Of a stretch of DNA of 64,000 nt, positions 26,799 through 35,681 are shown one piece after another. Under the pieces are notes generated by a model. That model was not told the DNA's origin and made no database searches. It saw nothing but the letters and a program-made list of their open reading frames with translations. A program made the position numbers and the translations under genes. Origin of the DNA: CAVROP01 sp050012175. GTDB taxonomy: Bacteria; Acidobacteriota; Terriglobia; UBA7540. The DNA is taken from assembly GCA_050012175.1 (NCBI GenBank), contig JBEKHR010000003.1, positions 1 through 64,000 on the forward strand. Reading direction: 5' to 3'. Positions within the stretch are counted from its first letter, which is position 1; every line of letters starts with the position of its first letter.

Positions 26799-27704
26799 AT
26801 GCAAACAACTAGACAACCTGTTCTCACGGAGACCAGATTGCCCGGAGTAAGGCTTTTTTCCCGCGGCAAAGTTCGAGATGTATATGAGGCCGGGCCGGGG
26901 CAGCTTGTGATCGTCGCCACAGACCGTCTGTCGGCCTTCGATGTGGTCATGGGAGAAGGCATCCCGGGCAAGGGCTGGGTTTTGACGCAGCTCTCGTGCT
27001 TCTGGTTCGCGATGTTCGGGAAGTCCTTCCCCAACCACTTTCTGAGCTCCAAGCTGGAGGATTACCCCTCCGAGCTTCAGCCGTTTGCCGATCAATTGGA
27101 AGGCCGGTCGATGCTGGTACGGAAGGCCGAACCCTTTCCCATCGAGTGTGTTGTCCGGGGATACTTGGCGGGATCAGGACTTAATGAGTACCGCGTCACA
27201 GGAAGAGTTTGCGGCATCGAGCTGCCTGCGGGACTAAGCGAGGGCTCCAAATTCGACCAGCCGATCTTCACACCGGCGACAAAAGCCTCAACGGGCCACG
27301 ACGAGAATATCACCTGGGAGGAGACCATCTCGAGAGTGGGGAGAGAGACCGCCCAAGAACTGCGCGACTATAGCCTGGAACTCTATTCGAAGGCCAGAGA
27401 TTACGCGGCAGGACGGGGCATCATCATCGCCGACACCAAGTTTGAATGGGGCCGGAACGGAAGTGACATCATCCTCATCGACGAAATCCTGACCCCGGAC
27501 TCGTCTCGCTTCTGGCCCATGCAGGGCTACCGGCCTGGCAAACCCCAGGCTTCGTTCGACAAGCAGTTCGTTCGCGATTACCTCGAATCACTTCACTGGA
27601 ACAAACAACCTCCCTCACCTCCCCTTCCGCCTGAGGTGGTGGGGAAAACTAGTGAGAAGTACCGGCAAGCGTACAGTCTTCTGACTGGACAGAAACCTAA
27701 TTGA
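26799..27704 (+). CDS. purC: phosphoribosylaminoimidazole-succinocarboxamide synthase
   Basis: A 301-residue SAICAR synthetase of purine synthesis, joining CAIR and aspartate with ATP. Recognisable parts are LFSRGKVRDVYEAGPGQLV, ATDRLSAFDVVM, GYLAGSGLNEY-like GSGLNEYRVTG, GHDENITW and FEWGRNGSDIILIDEILTPDSSRFW. The length fits the fungal/bacterial long type. Preceded by a good promoter and followed directly by cvpA, which overlaps its last codons, so the two are likely one operon. Confidence 0.95.
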   Translation: MQTTRQPVLTETRLPGVRLFSRGKVRDVYEAGPGQLVIVATDRLSAFDVVMGEGIPGKGWVLTQLSCFWFAMFGKSFPNHFLSSKLEDYPSELQPFADQLEGRSMLVRKAEPFPIECVVRGYLAGSGLNEYRVTGRVCGIELPAGLSEGSKFDQPIFTPATKASTGHDENITWEETISRVGRETAQELRDYSLELYSKARDYAAGRGIIIADTKFEWGRNGSDIILIDEILTPDSSRFWPMQGYRPGKPQASFDKQFVRDYLESLHWNKQPPSPPLPPEVVGKTSEKYRQAYSLLTGQKPN

Positions 27705-27736
27705 AACGGGATGGGGCGCGGCTCGCGCTAAAGATC

Positions 27737-28288
27737 ATGGGTGCCTGGAACTGGCTCGATTGGACTTTTGCCGCCATCGTAGTGGCATCAGTGGCTGCGG
27801 CCATCATGAAAGGGTTCATCCGGGAATTGATCTCCCTGGCCTCCCTGGTGATCGGATTGGTGGTGGCAGCGGTAGCATACCCAAGGGCCGCTCTCTGGTT
27901 CGAGGACCTGACGAAGTCGCACGAGATAGCCCTAGGCTTGGGTTTTCTGGTCCTCTTTCTGGGAACCCTGGTGCTGGGCAGTTTGGTTTCGCTGCTGGCT
28001 CGGAAGTTGATTAAGACTGCCGGCATTCAATGGTTCGACCGGTTCCTGGGGGCGGTTTTCGGCCTGGTCCGTGGGGTGGTTGTGGATTGCATTCTACTCC
28101 TTGTTCTGCTAGCTTTCACCATTAAGCCGGGAGCTGTGCAGCAGTCATCTCTCGCCCCTTACGTCACCGCCGGAGCAAGAATTATTTCCCTGGCCATGCC
28201 CGGCAACCTCAAGGGGCAGTTTCGCCTGGGGTTTGAGAGGTTCAGAGAAACGCTGATTCAGAACGACAAGAAAGCCATTAAGAACTAG
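27737..28288 (+). CDS. cvpA: CvpA-family membrane protein
   Basis: A 183-residue protein with four hydrophobic helices (about residues 5-25, 27-48, 62-86 and 100-122), beginning MGAWNWLDWTFA. This is the length and topology of the CvpA family, whose members affect colicin V secretion, biofilm formation and bile or envelope stress resistance. It follows purC; the cvpA-pur neighbourhood is common. ATG 27737 is preferred; an alternative TTG at 27701 overlaps the end of purC by 4 bases. Confidence 0.8.
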   Translation: MGAWNWLDWTFAAIVVASVAAAIMKGFIRELISLASLVIGLVVAAVAYPRAALWFEDLTKSHEIALGLGFLVLFLGTLVLGSLVSLLARKLIKTAGIQWFDRFLGAVFGLVRGVVVDCILLLVLLAFTIKPGAVQQSSLAPYVTAGARIISLAMPGNLKGQFRLGFERFRETLIQNDKKAIKN

Positions 28289-28371
28289 TCCTTGGTCATG
28301 CTTGCCCACCGGAAGGGAAGCCGAATTGGGAGGCTGAGGACAAGCCCATCGTTGCTCGAAGTTCGCTTGTC

Positions 28372-28644
28372 ATGCAAACCGAGCAAATACTTCCACACTG
28401 GAGCACTGCCGTGAAAGACCAGCTAGAAGCTCTCGTCAACCGCATGATTGAACAAGGAATTCAGTTTCCCGACGCCATAACCGAATTCGAGAAACGGTTT
28501 ATCCAGCGCATGCTCGAAAAGAACAACGGAAACCAGTCAAAGACAGCCCAAGCTCTGGGGATTCATCGCAACACCCTCAGCAGGAAAAGCGAAGAGCTCG
28601 GGTTGGATCACCAGCCCAAGCGGCGGAAACGACCCAGACGGTAA
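28372..28644 (+). CDS. Fis-type helix-turn-helix regulator
   Basis: A 90-residue protein whose C-terminal half is the Fis/HTH_8 domain: EKRFIQRMLEKNNGNQSKTAQ, then LGIHRNTLSRKSEEL, ending in a basic tail KRRKRPRR. The N-terminal half carries no response-regulator or ATPase domain, so this is a stand-alone Fis-like DNA-binding protein. Such proteins act as architectural or local regulators. Start ATG 28372. It lies 83 bases after cvpA in the same direction. Confidence 0.75.
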   Translation: MQTEQILPHWSTAVKDQLEALVNRMIEQGIQFPDAITEFEKRFIQRMLEKNNGNQSKTAQALGIHRNTLSRKSEELGLDHQPKRRKRPRR

Positions 28645-29073
28645 ATGTTTACATATTAACTTCTGCTGCAATACCTCGTTGCCTCTGATGAACAACCCTA
28701 TATCCCTGCCCCCCGGGCGCCCCGCGCAATCGCCTCCGGGCCAGCCACTCCTCCAGGCGCTCTGTCGATCAAATAAGCCCGAATTCGGAAGTTAGCGTGG
28801 GTGCGATGTGCATCTTGTAGGGGCACAGCGTCCGCCGCGGCGGATGCCCCTACGCCCGAACCCGCACCATTTTGTTGCTCCGGCATCTGCGTCAAACGGG
28901 CCTCCAATCAAGTGATTCGGCTCGGCCGGCGGCTGCCAACTTTCGAATTCGGGATAAGTTGCTCCGTGAGGTGTGTCCGCCCTGTCCCTTCCCTCCGTCG
29001 CTCAAGAAGGGCGTTGCGTCTTGAGTGAAAGGCCGCTTAGAATCCAAGTGCTTAATTTCCGAGGTGCAACCGG
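28645..29073. other. 430-base spacer containing MITE-like element B
   Basis: Apart from the repeat at 28778-28953 nothing stands out. GAGGTG at 29061-29066 is the ribosome binding site of the next gene. Confidence 0.55.
28778..28953. mobile_element. MITE-like element B, copy 1 (176 bp)
   Basis: The ends are inverted repeats, CCCGAATTCGGAAGTT at the left and AACTTTCGAATTCGGG at the right. Direct repeats ATAAG flank both sides (28773-28777 and 28954-28958), consistent with a 5-bp target duplication. The interior has a palindrome built on GTCCGCCGCGGCGGATGC and no ORF. Copy 2 is at 42956-43249, in opposite orientation. Confidence 0.8.
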
Positions 29074-29685
29074 TTGCCATTACTCAAATCGCTTTCCTTG
29101 AAACTCGGACACGTGCTGGCCCTCTATGGCGGTGCGGGGCTTTTCGCCTTGTCGTTCCTGGACTCTTCTTTCATTCCATTCCCGGGCATCAACGATCTGG
29201 CACTTATCGTTCTGGCCAGCCAGCATCCGGCTCGCGCGCCCTTCTATGCCTTCATGAGCACCGTGGGCTCGCTCTTGGGGTGTTATGTTCTCTATGGTAT
29301 TGCGAGCAGTGGAGGGAGGTTGGCCGGGGGCAAATCATCCTCGACGAAGGGAAGCGCGCGTCGCTGGCTGGAGCGTAATGACCTTTTGGCGATGCTCGTG
29401 ATGTCCCTGCTCCCTCCGCCAGCGCCCCTGAAGATCTTCGTTATGACCGCCGGAGCTCTGCGCATGAATGCGCTGAACTTCGGCGTTGCTTTGCTGCTGG
29501 GGCGAAGCTTGCGGTTTGCGGCTGAGGCCTGGCTGGGAGCGCGTTACGGCGCCCAGGCGGAAGCTTATTTGAAGAAAAACCTCGACTGGGTCTCGCTGGT
29601 GACTATCCTGATCGTTATCGGCTTGGCGCTTCTTTCCCGCTGGCGGAAGGGTCGCCGGGCCGCTAGTCCCGATGGTTCAGGTTAA
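29074..29685 (+). CDS. VTT/DedA-related membrane protein
   Basis: A 203-residue membrane protein with about five hydrophobic segments. The pattern LDSSFIPFPGINDLALIV, then STVGSLLGCYVLYGIAS, then LLPPPAPLKIFVMTAGALRM matches the VTT (SNARE-associated/YqaA) fold, which is known or suspected to move lipids or ions across the membrane. The start is TTG 29074, 7 bases after GAGGTG. Function of this member unknown. Confidence 0.7.
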   Translation: MPLLKSLSLKLGHVLALYGGAGLFALSFLDSSFIPFPGINDLALIVLASQHPARAPFYAFMSTVGSLLGCYVLYGIASSGGRLAGGKSSSTKGSARRWLERNDLLAMLVMSLLPPPAPLKIFVMTAGALRMNALNFGVALLLGRSLRFAAEAWLGARYGAQAEAYLKKNLDWVSLVTILIVIGLALLSRWRKGRRAASPDGSG

Positions 29686-29716
29686 TCCCCGGTCTTAAGA
29701 TGCTGTGAAATAATCC

Positions 29717-29994
29717 CTAGTGTCCTGAATCAGAAATTCGCTTACAAAGTCTTTCTCATGCGGGAGGTCCTTTCGCAGCCCCGTTAGGGGCGGAAGATTG
29801 TAGCCCAGGGCGCAAGCCCTGGGGGAGGACCCTCACCCTGCCTTCGGCACCCCTCTCCCGCCCGAGCGGGAGAGGGGACGGGGGTGAGGGAGGGCTCGCC
29901 GACCCATCCCGCCCTGCGGGACCGTGGGCTACATTCTTTCGCCCCGACAAGTCGGGGCTGACTTATTCAACGAACTTCTGACTCAGGACACCAG
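29717..29994. mobile_element. MITE-like element A, copy 2 (278 bp)
   Basis: The reverse complement of the element at 10461-10750, starting CTAGTGTCCTGAATCAG and ending CTGACTCAGGACACCAG. The right end has CCAG in place of CTAG, so it has mutated or never had the full site. The rest of 29686-30146 holds a few word repeats only. Confidence 0.75.
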
Positions 29995-30146
29995 ATGGGC
30001 AAAAGCATTTCACGCAAAGGCGCAAAGAAAACAAGGCAGTTCTTCTCTGCGAGTCTCTGCGTCTTGGTCCCGCTTTGCGGGATGAGATTGTCTATTTTTT
30101 CACAGCTTCTAAGCGTTGTATCGAATGGTTATTTCCTGACGAGCCC

Positions 30147-31163
30147 TTATCTCCCGGGCGCTTCACGGTCTGGCGCGGTGAAACTGAAGGATTCCGAGCG
30201 CACTCGCAAGGCCTTGTCCAATTCGATTTCTGCCAGGAAGCGGCGACCGCCATAGTTTGTGTAGAAGCGCAGATCGCGGATTTGCACGTCAAAACCTTCG
30301 CCGTTTTCTTCTACCTGGGCCCAGGGGAACTTGGCAAAATCCATGAAGATACGTCCGGTGCGCGTCTTCAGGGCCGCGTCGAGGGCCGCCGAGGCCTCGG
30401 GTTTATGGAATTGCTGCGCGGACCGAGGATCCACATCGTCATCAAGGGCATTAGCAGGCAGGACATCATAGGCGGTGTCGGTCTCGACCACTCCCGTCCA
30501 CTCAAAGGGGTTGAGTGGGGAGGGAAACGCTCCGACCCGAAGCAAGTCTTGTTCAGAGTAAGTGTGGGTTTCGAGGAACCCGAGGACGCGCCGGTGGGCG
30601 ACGTCGCGCAGGCCCCAGAGAAATACCAGCGCACAGAGCGAGAACACCGCACCCCACGCAGGGCGGGATTTACTCGCCCCAACTTCTTCCGAGACCAGCC
30701 GCAGCAGCGTGGGAAGGCCGAGACCAAGGCAAAGGAATGCGAGCAACAAAGGATCGAAGATAAACATGATGTCCCAGGCATACCACCGCGGGCTGAAGGG
30801 CAGGAAGAGCCTGACGCCGTAGGAATTCGTGAAGTCCATCAAAAGGTGGCTGGCCGTTCCAATCCACGCCAGGATCAGAAGCCAGGGAAGGCTAAGTGGC
30901 GGTCCGGGTTTCGGCTTTGCCTTGCGGCCAAGAAAGTAAATGGTCCATGCCAGTAGGAAGGCAAGCAGGCTGACCCCCAGAATCGAATGGGTGAAACCGC
31001 GGTGGTACTTGAGATAGGTGGCGCTTCCCCAGAGGCGGGAGACGATGTCGAGATCCGGCAGGTTCGCAGCCGCGATCAGAGTGAGGGTGGCAAACCGGGT
31101 TTTGCGGTGCAGCCCGGCATGGCTCAAGGCAACTGCGGTAAGGGTGTGGGTCAGATTATCCAC
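30147..31163 (-). CDS. YdjM-type membrane-bound metal-dependent hydrolase
   Basis: A 338-residue membrane protein beginning DNLTHTLTAVALSHAGLHRK, the family start with its His-rich metal site; further on, ANLPDLDIV and HRGFTHSILG carry the Asp/His pattern shared with YdjM, and five or six hydrophobic helices follow. The C-terminal 120 residues form a soluble domain without a known name. YdjM relatives are poorly understood inner-membrane metal-binding proteins; hydrolase activity is inferred from the motifs only. The start is GTG 31163; the frame stays open to 31301 only because a micro-repeat is stop-free. Confidence 0.7.
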   Translation of the reverse strand: MDNLTHTLTAVALSHAGLHRKTRFATLTLIAAANLPDLDIVSRLWGSATYLKYHRGFTHSILGVSLLAFLLAWTIYFLGRKAKPKPGPPLSLPWLLILAWIGTASHLLMDFTNSYGVRLFLPFSPRWYAWDIMFIFDPLLLAFLCLGLGLPTLLRLVSEEVGASKSRPAWGAVFSLCALVFLWGLRDVAHRRVLGFLETHTYSEQDLLRVGAFPSPLNPFEWTGVVETDTAYDVLPANALDDDVDPRSAQQFHKPEASAALDAALKTRTGRIFMDFAKFPWAQVEENGEGFDVQIRDLRFYTNYGGRRFLAEIELDKALRVRSESFSFTAPDREAPGR

Positions 31164-31453
31164 GGCACATGCAGAAATTTGAAATCTGAGATTTGAAATT
31201 TGAAATCGAAACTGGAAAATCGAAACTCGAAACTCGAAACTGGAAAGTCGAAAATCGACAAGGGAACGAGGAAACTGGAAAATCGAAACTGGCGATTCCA
31301 ATTGAACCTTGTTTCATGAATCTCGAACTTCGGCATTCGGGTTTTTATTCTCCAGTTTCCACTTCCCACCTTACACTTCCCTGCTTACACTCCCCAGTTT
31401 GCATTTTCCACTTCCTATCTTCCAGTCTCCAGTTTCCAATTTCCAGTTTCGAA
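31164..31453. repeat. word-like micro-repeat spacer
   Basis: Built of variants of AATCGAAACTGGAAAATCG on the left and TCCAGTTTCCACTTCCC on the right, so the two halves are partly complementary to each other. No gene. Confidence 0.75.
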
Positions 31454-32395
31454 TCATGGAACCAGCACGGTAAGTGCATCTGGCACGATTTCGAATGTTG
31501 CCGGGAGTGTCCCCACCAGCTCGCCGTCGAGTTCGAAGCGGATGGTTTCGCCGGCAACCCGGGCGGCGCAGCAGAGCTTACGCGTTTCCACAAGTTCCAC
31601 ATCGCCGAGGTGGAAGTGTTGGTGCGCCAGGACCAGGCCTGCGTAAAGGAAGTAGCGAGCGCGATTATGGCTTTTGAAAAGGCACAGAGTGAACCGGTCA
31701 TCAAAGAAGCGTGCGTCAGGTGTAAGGTGAAGCCATCCCCCATAATTGCCGGCTCGCTGGACGGCGGCGAACGTGGCAATACGGTCCGGCCCACCGTCCG
31801 TGCGGCAGCAAAAGCCCTGGAACGGGTAGCGGAATACCTGCCGCAAGGCTTCCGTGATGTATCCCGAGACCCCCCACGACAACTTCATCTCGGGTGAAAG
31901 CTTATAGACGACGTGAGCATCAAAGCCGATTCCCGCCACAGTCATGAAGTAACGAATGGCCTGCTCCTTTTCAGCCGGAGCTCCGTTTATCGAGGCCTTC
32001 TCAGTGTACCAGGTGGCTTTCCCCAGGGGGATTCGGCGTGGCGAGCAACGCGAAAGCTCTGTGGCTGCACGGACAGGGTTGAGCGGAAGTCCCATATCTC
32101 TCGCCAAAATGTTGGCTGTCCCTCCCGGCAGCAGGCCGAGCGCCACTTGGCTGCCGACCAGACCGTTGATCACTTCGTTGATGGTGCCATCCCCGCCGCA
32201 AACCAAGACTATGTCGCTGCCTTTGCTTGCGGCTTTATTTGCCAGCTCAGACGCCGCTCCGGGTCCAGCCGTTGGAGCGAGATCCACTTCTATCCCTGCT
32301 TTGCGGAGGATCTCAGCCGCTCGTCGAACCTCCCTTGCGCGCCGGGCAGGGTGCCGTCCAGCTATCGGGTTATAGATCAGAGTAGAGGTTTTCAA
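31454..32395 (-). CDS. diacylglycerol kinase-like lipid kinase
   Basis: A 313-residue protein of the DagK/YegS/LCB5 family. The N-terminal domain begins STLIYNPIAGR and carries the nucleotide loop CGGDGTINEVINGLVG and the following LGLLPGGTANILARDMGLP. These kinases phosphorylate diacylglycerol, sphingoid bases or related lipids with ATP; the acceptor is not readable. The C-terminal beta domain is present, ending EIVPDALTVLVP. It is separated from the YdjM-like gene by the micro-repeat spacer. Confidence 0.9.
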   Translation of the reverse strand: MKTSTLIYNPIAGRHPARRAREVRRAAEILRKAGIEVDLAPTAGPGAASELANKAASKGSDIVLVCGGDGTINEVINGLVGSQVALGLLPGGTANILARDMGLPLNPVRAATELSRCSPRRIPLGKATWYTEKASINGAPAEKEQAIRYFMTVAGIGFDAHVVYKLSPEMKLSWGVSGYITEALRQVFRYPFQGFCCRTDGGPDRIATFAAVQRAGNYGGWLHLTPDARFFDDRFTLCLFKSHNRARYFLYAGLVLAHQHFHLGDVELVETRKLCCAARVAGETIRFELDGELVGTLPATFEIVPDALTVLVP

Positions 32396-32440
32396 AGAGA
32401 GGGAATCGGTTCGCGCAAGATCCGCCTTGAATCTGGCTTC

Positions 32441-32821
32441 TTATTCCACCGGCACAACGATGCCCGTAACCACCTTCTTGGCATAAAGGTCGCCGGTCTT
32501 CTTATCCTCGCGGACATCCACGTAGACCTGGTCGCCGACCTTCAGATCCTCCCGCGAACTTGGCTTGTCGTCGTGAATGAACTTGGTCTTGGGCTGGAAT
32601 CTAAGAGTTTGGTCGATGCCGACCTTGGTCTTTTCCAACACCATTCCATTGGCGTCAAGCGTCTTAATGACGCCATAAAGAAGGTTCTGGTATTTGCGCG
32701 CGGTGCCCGTCGGGTCTCCGTAGCGCGCCGTTCCCGCCTTGACGGTTTTTTCCTGCGCCATCATGGGCACTGCCAGAACCAAGCAAAGGGCAGCCGGGAT
32801 CCATATTGTTCGCAGATTCAT
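32441..32821 (-). CDS. small exported protein, unknown function
   Basis: A 126-residue protein with a signal peptide (residues 1-22, cleaved near PMMAQ). The mature part is beta-rich with GVIKTLDANGMVLEKT and DLKVGDQVYVDVRED, a pattern like DUF5666 or OB-fold proteins that act in exopolysaccharide or metal-binding settings. No enzyme residues seen. Conserved-looking, role unknown. It lies behind the lipid kinase in the same direction, 45 bases upstream of it. Confidence 0.6.
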   Translation of the reverse strand: MNLRTIWIPAALCLVLAVPMMAQEKTVKAGTARYGDPTGTARKYQNLLYGVIKTLDANGMVLEKTKVGIDQTLRFQPKTKFIHDDKPSSREDLKVGDQVYVDVREDKKTGDLYAKKVVTGIVVPVE

Positions 32822-33031
32822 GCCTCAATCTTCTCCTACCTCTAATGGCTCCCCATATCGACACTAGCAGCCGGTTCCGACGCCTGTCAAGCCAAGCTTT
32901 CAGCCTGCGCAGCAGCCCTGACGATGTCAGCCGATATATGTCCGGCCGGTGGGTTATAATTCCGTTCGGAAATGAAAGCCTTGGGGGCGCGCCAGGACCA
33001 TGGTGTGCCCGCGCCTGGTGGGGAGGATTAC

Positions 33032-35041
33032 GTGGCCAAAGCCATCGAAAAAGAAATTGAAAAGCTCCGAAATGATATCCGCTACCACGAGCATCGGTAC
33101 TACGTCCTGGATAACCCTGAAATCTCTGACTTCGAGTTTGACAAACTGATGCGCCGGCTTCAGGAGCTGGAGGTCCAGAATCCGGAGCTTGTCACGCCTG
33201 ATTCTCCCACCCAGCGCGTGGGGGGCCAACCGGCGGAGGAATTCCCCAAGCTGCGGCACTCCGTGCCCATGTTGAGCCTGGACAACACTTACTCTGTCGA
33301 TGAGCTAAAAGACTTTGACCGCCGGGTGCGCGAGATTTCAGGTCGTTCGAAGGTCGAGTATGTGGGGGAATTGAAGCTGGACGGCCTTTCCATGGCGTTG
33401 ACCTATGAAGACGGCGTGCTGACGCACGGTGTCACGCGCGGCGACGGAGTCGAGGGCGAGGACGTCACGGCAAACGTGAAGACGATCCGCTCCGTGCCTC
33501 TCGGAATTGACGCCGAAAGGTCGGAGCTGATCGGCGATCCAAGGCGCTTGGAAGTCCGCGGAGAAGTCATCATGCCACGCAAAGCGTTCGAGCAGACGAA
33601 TGCGCAACGCGAGGCGGCGGGCGAGCCCCGCTTCGCCAACCCCCGCAACGCCGCAGCGGGCTCCATGCGCCAGCTTGACTCGCGCATCGTGGCGCAGCGC
33701 AAGCTCGACATGTTCCTCTATTACCTCCTGGTCGAAGACCGCGAACCGCTTCGCGAACACTGGCAAAACCTTGAAGCCCTGGTCAAGATGGGCTTCAAGG
33801 TGAACCCAAACAGGCGTTTGTGCAAATCGTTCGAGGAATTGATGGCCTATATCCAGGAATGGGAATCGAAGCGAGACGGCTTGGAGTACGAGATTGACGG
33901 TATCGTCGTGAAGGTGAACGACATTCGCCTGTGGGAGGAACTCGGGACCACAGCCAAGTCCCCGCGCTGGGCCATCGCCTATAAATATGCCGCGCGCCAA
34001 GCCACCACGCGCGTCATGGATATTCGCGCCCAAGTCGGTCGGACCGGAACATTGACGCCTGTTGCGGACCTTGAGCCGGTGGACGTGGGTGGAGTCACAG
34101 TGAGTCACGCCACACTGCACAACATGGATGAAATCACACGGCTGGGCGTCAAGATCGGCGACGCGGTGCTGATCCAGCGTGCCGGAGAAGTCATCCCGCA
34201 GGTGGTCAAGGTGGTGAAGCAAGCTCCGGAGGGGCGCGAATTCAGCATGCCCAAGCAATGCCCCGTCTGCGGTGGGGAGGTTCACCGCGCCGAAGGAGAA
34301 GTCGCCTACCGCTGCGTCAACTCGGCTTGCCCGGCCAGACTCAAAGAATCGCTGCTGTACTTCGCCGGTCGCCGCGCCATGAATATTGATGGGCTTGGAG
34401 ACGCCCTGGTGGATCAACTGGTGGACAAGGGACTGGTCCGCGACGTCGCTGATCTTTACGCTTTGACCCAGGAAAAGGTGGCGAATCTGGAACGGATGGG
34501 GGATAAGTCAGCAAGCAACCTCCTGCTGGAAATCGACAACAGCAAGAAGGCGAGCCTGGCGCGGCTGATATTTGCCTTGGGCATTCGCTTCGTCGGCGAA
34601 CGCACCGGCCAGCTCTTAGCCGACCATTTTGCCTCGCTGGACAAGCTCGCCAAGGCCAGCGAAGAGGAACTCTTGGAGGTCGAAGAAGTCGGGCCCAGAG
34701 TGGCCGAGAGCATCCTTGAGTTTTTCCGCGAACCGCGAAACCTGAAGGTCATCGAGAAGCTCCGCAAAGCCAGCTTGCAGTTCGAGTCGGCGAAAATCCA
34801 CAAGCCTGAAGGCAACTTAGCCGGAAAGCAGTTTGTTCTCACCGGCACGCTGCCTCGTTATTCCCGCGACGAAGCTAAAAAGATGATTGAAGAAGCTGGC
34901 GGCCGCGTCACGGGCTCCGTCAGCAAGAAGACGGATTACGTCGTGGTCGGCGCCGATCCGGGGTCGAAGCTCGACAAGGCCCGTTCGCTGGGAGTCAAAA
35001 CGATTGAGGAGGATGAGTTGCTCAAGCTTTTGGGTGGCTAG
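33032..35041 (+). CDS. ligA: NAD-dependent DNA ligase
   Basis: A 669-residue ligase that seals nicks in DNA using NAD. Order: domain Ia/adenylation with the lysine in ELKLDGLSMAL, OB domain, a zinc finger with four cysteines in CPVCGG ... CVNSACP, helix-hairpin-helix motifs around EEVGPRVAESI, and a C-terminal BRCT domain starting GKQFVLTGTLPRYSRDEA. The frame is open from 32972, but GTG 33032, seven bases after GGGGAGG, gives the normal beginning VAKAIEKEIEKLR. Only a TATAAT at 32955-32960 hints at a promoter. Confidence 0.97.
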   Translation: MAKAIEKEIEKLRNDIRYHEHRYYVLDNPEISDFEFDKLMRRLQELEVQNPELVTPDSPTQRVGGQPAEEFPKLRHSVPMLSLDNTYSVDELKDFDRRVREISGRSKVEYVGELKLDGLSMALTYEDGVLTHGVTRGDGVEGEDVTANVKTIRSVPLGIDAERSELIGDPRRLEVRGEVIMPRKAFEQTNAQREAAGEPRFANPRNAAAGSMRQLDSRIVAQRKLDMFLYYLLVEDREPLREHWQNLEALVKMGFKVNPNRRLCKSFEELMAYIQEWESKRDGLEYEIDGIVVKVNDIRLWEELGTTAKSPRWAIAYKYAARQATTRVMDIRAQVGRTGTLTPVADLEPVDVGGVTVSHATLHNMDEITRLGVKIGDAVLIQRAGEVIPQVVKVVKQAPEGREFSMPKQCPVCGGEVHRAEGEVAYRCVNSACPARLKESLLYFAGRRAMNIDGLGDALVDQLVDKGLVRDVADLYALTQEKVANLERMGDKSASNLLLEIDNSKKASLARLIFALGIRFVGERTGQLLADHFASLDKLAKASEEELLEVEEVGPRVAESILEFFREPRNLKVIEKLRKASLQFESAKIHKPEGNLAGKQFVLTGTLPRYSRDEAKKMIEEAGGRVTGSVSKKTDYVVVGADPGSKLDKARSLGVKTIEEDELLKLLGG

Positions 35042-35048
35042 AGACGTT

Positions 35049-35077
35049 TTGACATCATAACGCTTTAACTGTATAAT
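35049..35077 (+). promoter_or_regulatory. perfect sigma-70 promoter of the toxin-antitoxin pair
   Basis: TTGACA (35049-35054), a 17-base spacer and TATAAT (35072-35077) match the consensus exactly. The antitoxin ATG is at 35084, seven bases after the -10 box, so transcription should start at or next to the A of the ATG, giving a leaderless mRNA. Confidence 0.9.
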
Positions 35078-35083
35078 GGTTCC

Positions 35084-35317
35084 ATGAGAAGCTTGCAAAA
35101 AAGAGCGACCGTTTATTTCGATTCGCAACTCCACCGGGCATTACGGATCAAGGCTGCCGAGACTGACCAGCCGATTTCCAAGATCATCAATGACGCCGTG
35201 CGGCTGAGCCTGGCGGAGGATGCGGAAGACCTGGCGGCATTCGAGGAGAGGGCGAGGGAACCGAACCTGTCCTTCGAGGCGGTACTCAAAGACCTGAGGA
35301 AGCGTGGGAAGCTATAA
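35084..35317 (+). CDS. ribbon-helix-helix antitoxin
   Basis: A 77-residue protein with an N-terminal strand RATVYFDSQLHRALRIKAAE, then a helix-turn-helix region (TDQPISKIINDAVRLSL) typical of CopG/RHH antitoxins, and a charged C-terminal tail that would wrap around the toxin. Such proteins bind as dimers to their own promoter and neutralise the partner. It overlaps the toxin by 14 bases. No Shine-Dalgarno is possible because the transcript should begin at the ATG. Confidence 0.85.
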   Translation: MRSLQKRATVYFDSQLHRALRIKAAETDQPISKIINDAVRLSLAEDAEDLAAFEERAREPNLSFEAVLKDLRKRGKL

Positions 35318-35681
35318 GATCCTTATCAAGCCTTCCGCAGTGAAAGAGATCGAAGCGATTCCCCAAAGGGACCGCCAGCGTCTCATCGCGCGAATCCAGG
35401 GACTTTCCAGCAATCCGAGGCCACCCGGCTCCGAAAAACTATCGGGCCAGGACAAGTTTCGTTTGAGGCAAGGGGTTTACCGGATTGTCTATTCCGTCAA
35501 CGACGATGGGCCATCTTTATTGATTGTCAAAGTGGGGCACCGCAAGAGGTCTATCGGTAGCTCAACCGCTCATGTCGAGCTGCGACTCCCTGCACCCATG
35601 ACGATATTCGTGGCACGGCCGCCATCTGGTCGACACCCGGAGATGGAGACGGCGAACAAAAAGGGGGAGGAGTCAAAATGA
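35304..35681 (+). CDS. RelE/ParE-type toxin with shifted C-terminus
   Basis: The first 80 residues match the RelE/ParE toxin fold: YKILIKPSAVKEIEAIPQRDRQRL, then KLSGQDKFRLRQGVYRIVYSVND and IVKVGHRK. Family members end shortly after with a sequence like HRKEVYR. Here the bases 35538-35560 read HRK then, in the +1 frame, VYR and a TAG at 35558-35560, so loss of one base turns the normal end into an extension of about 45 residues that runs to 35681. Whether this is a true mutation or a sequencing error cannot be told here. Toxin activity is therefore uncertain. GTG 35304 is the assumed start. Confidence 0.75.
   Translation: MGSYKILIKPSAVKEIEAIPQRDRQRLIARIQGLSSNPRPPGSEKLSGQDKFRLRQGVYRIVYSVNDDGPSLLIVKVGHRKRSIGSSTAHVELRLPAPMTIFVARPPSGRHPEMETANKKGEESK

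Noticed and set aside
29995..30070. CGCAAAGGCGCAAAG-type words considered as a regulatory array
   Set aside because: They are word-like micro-repeats of the same type as other spacers and show no regular period.
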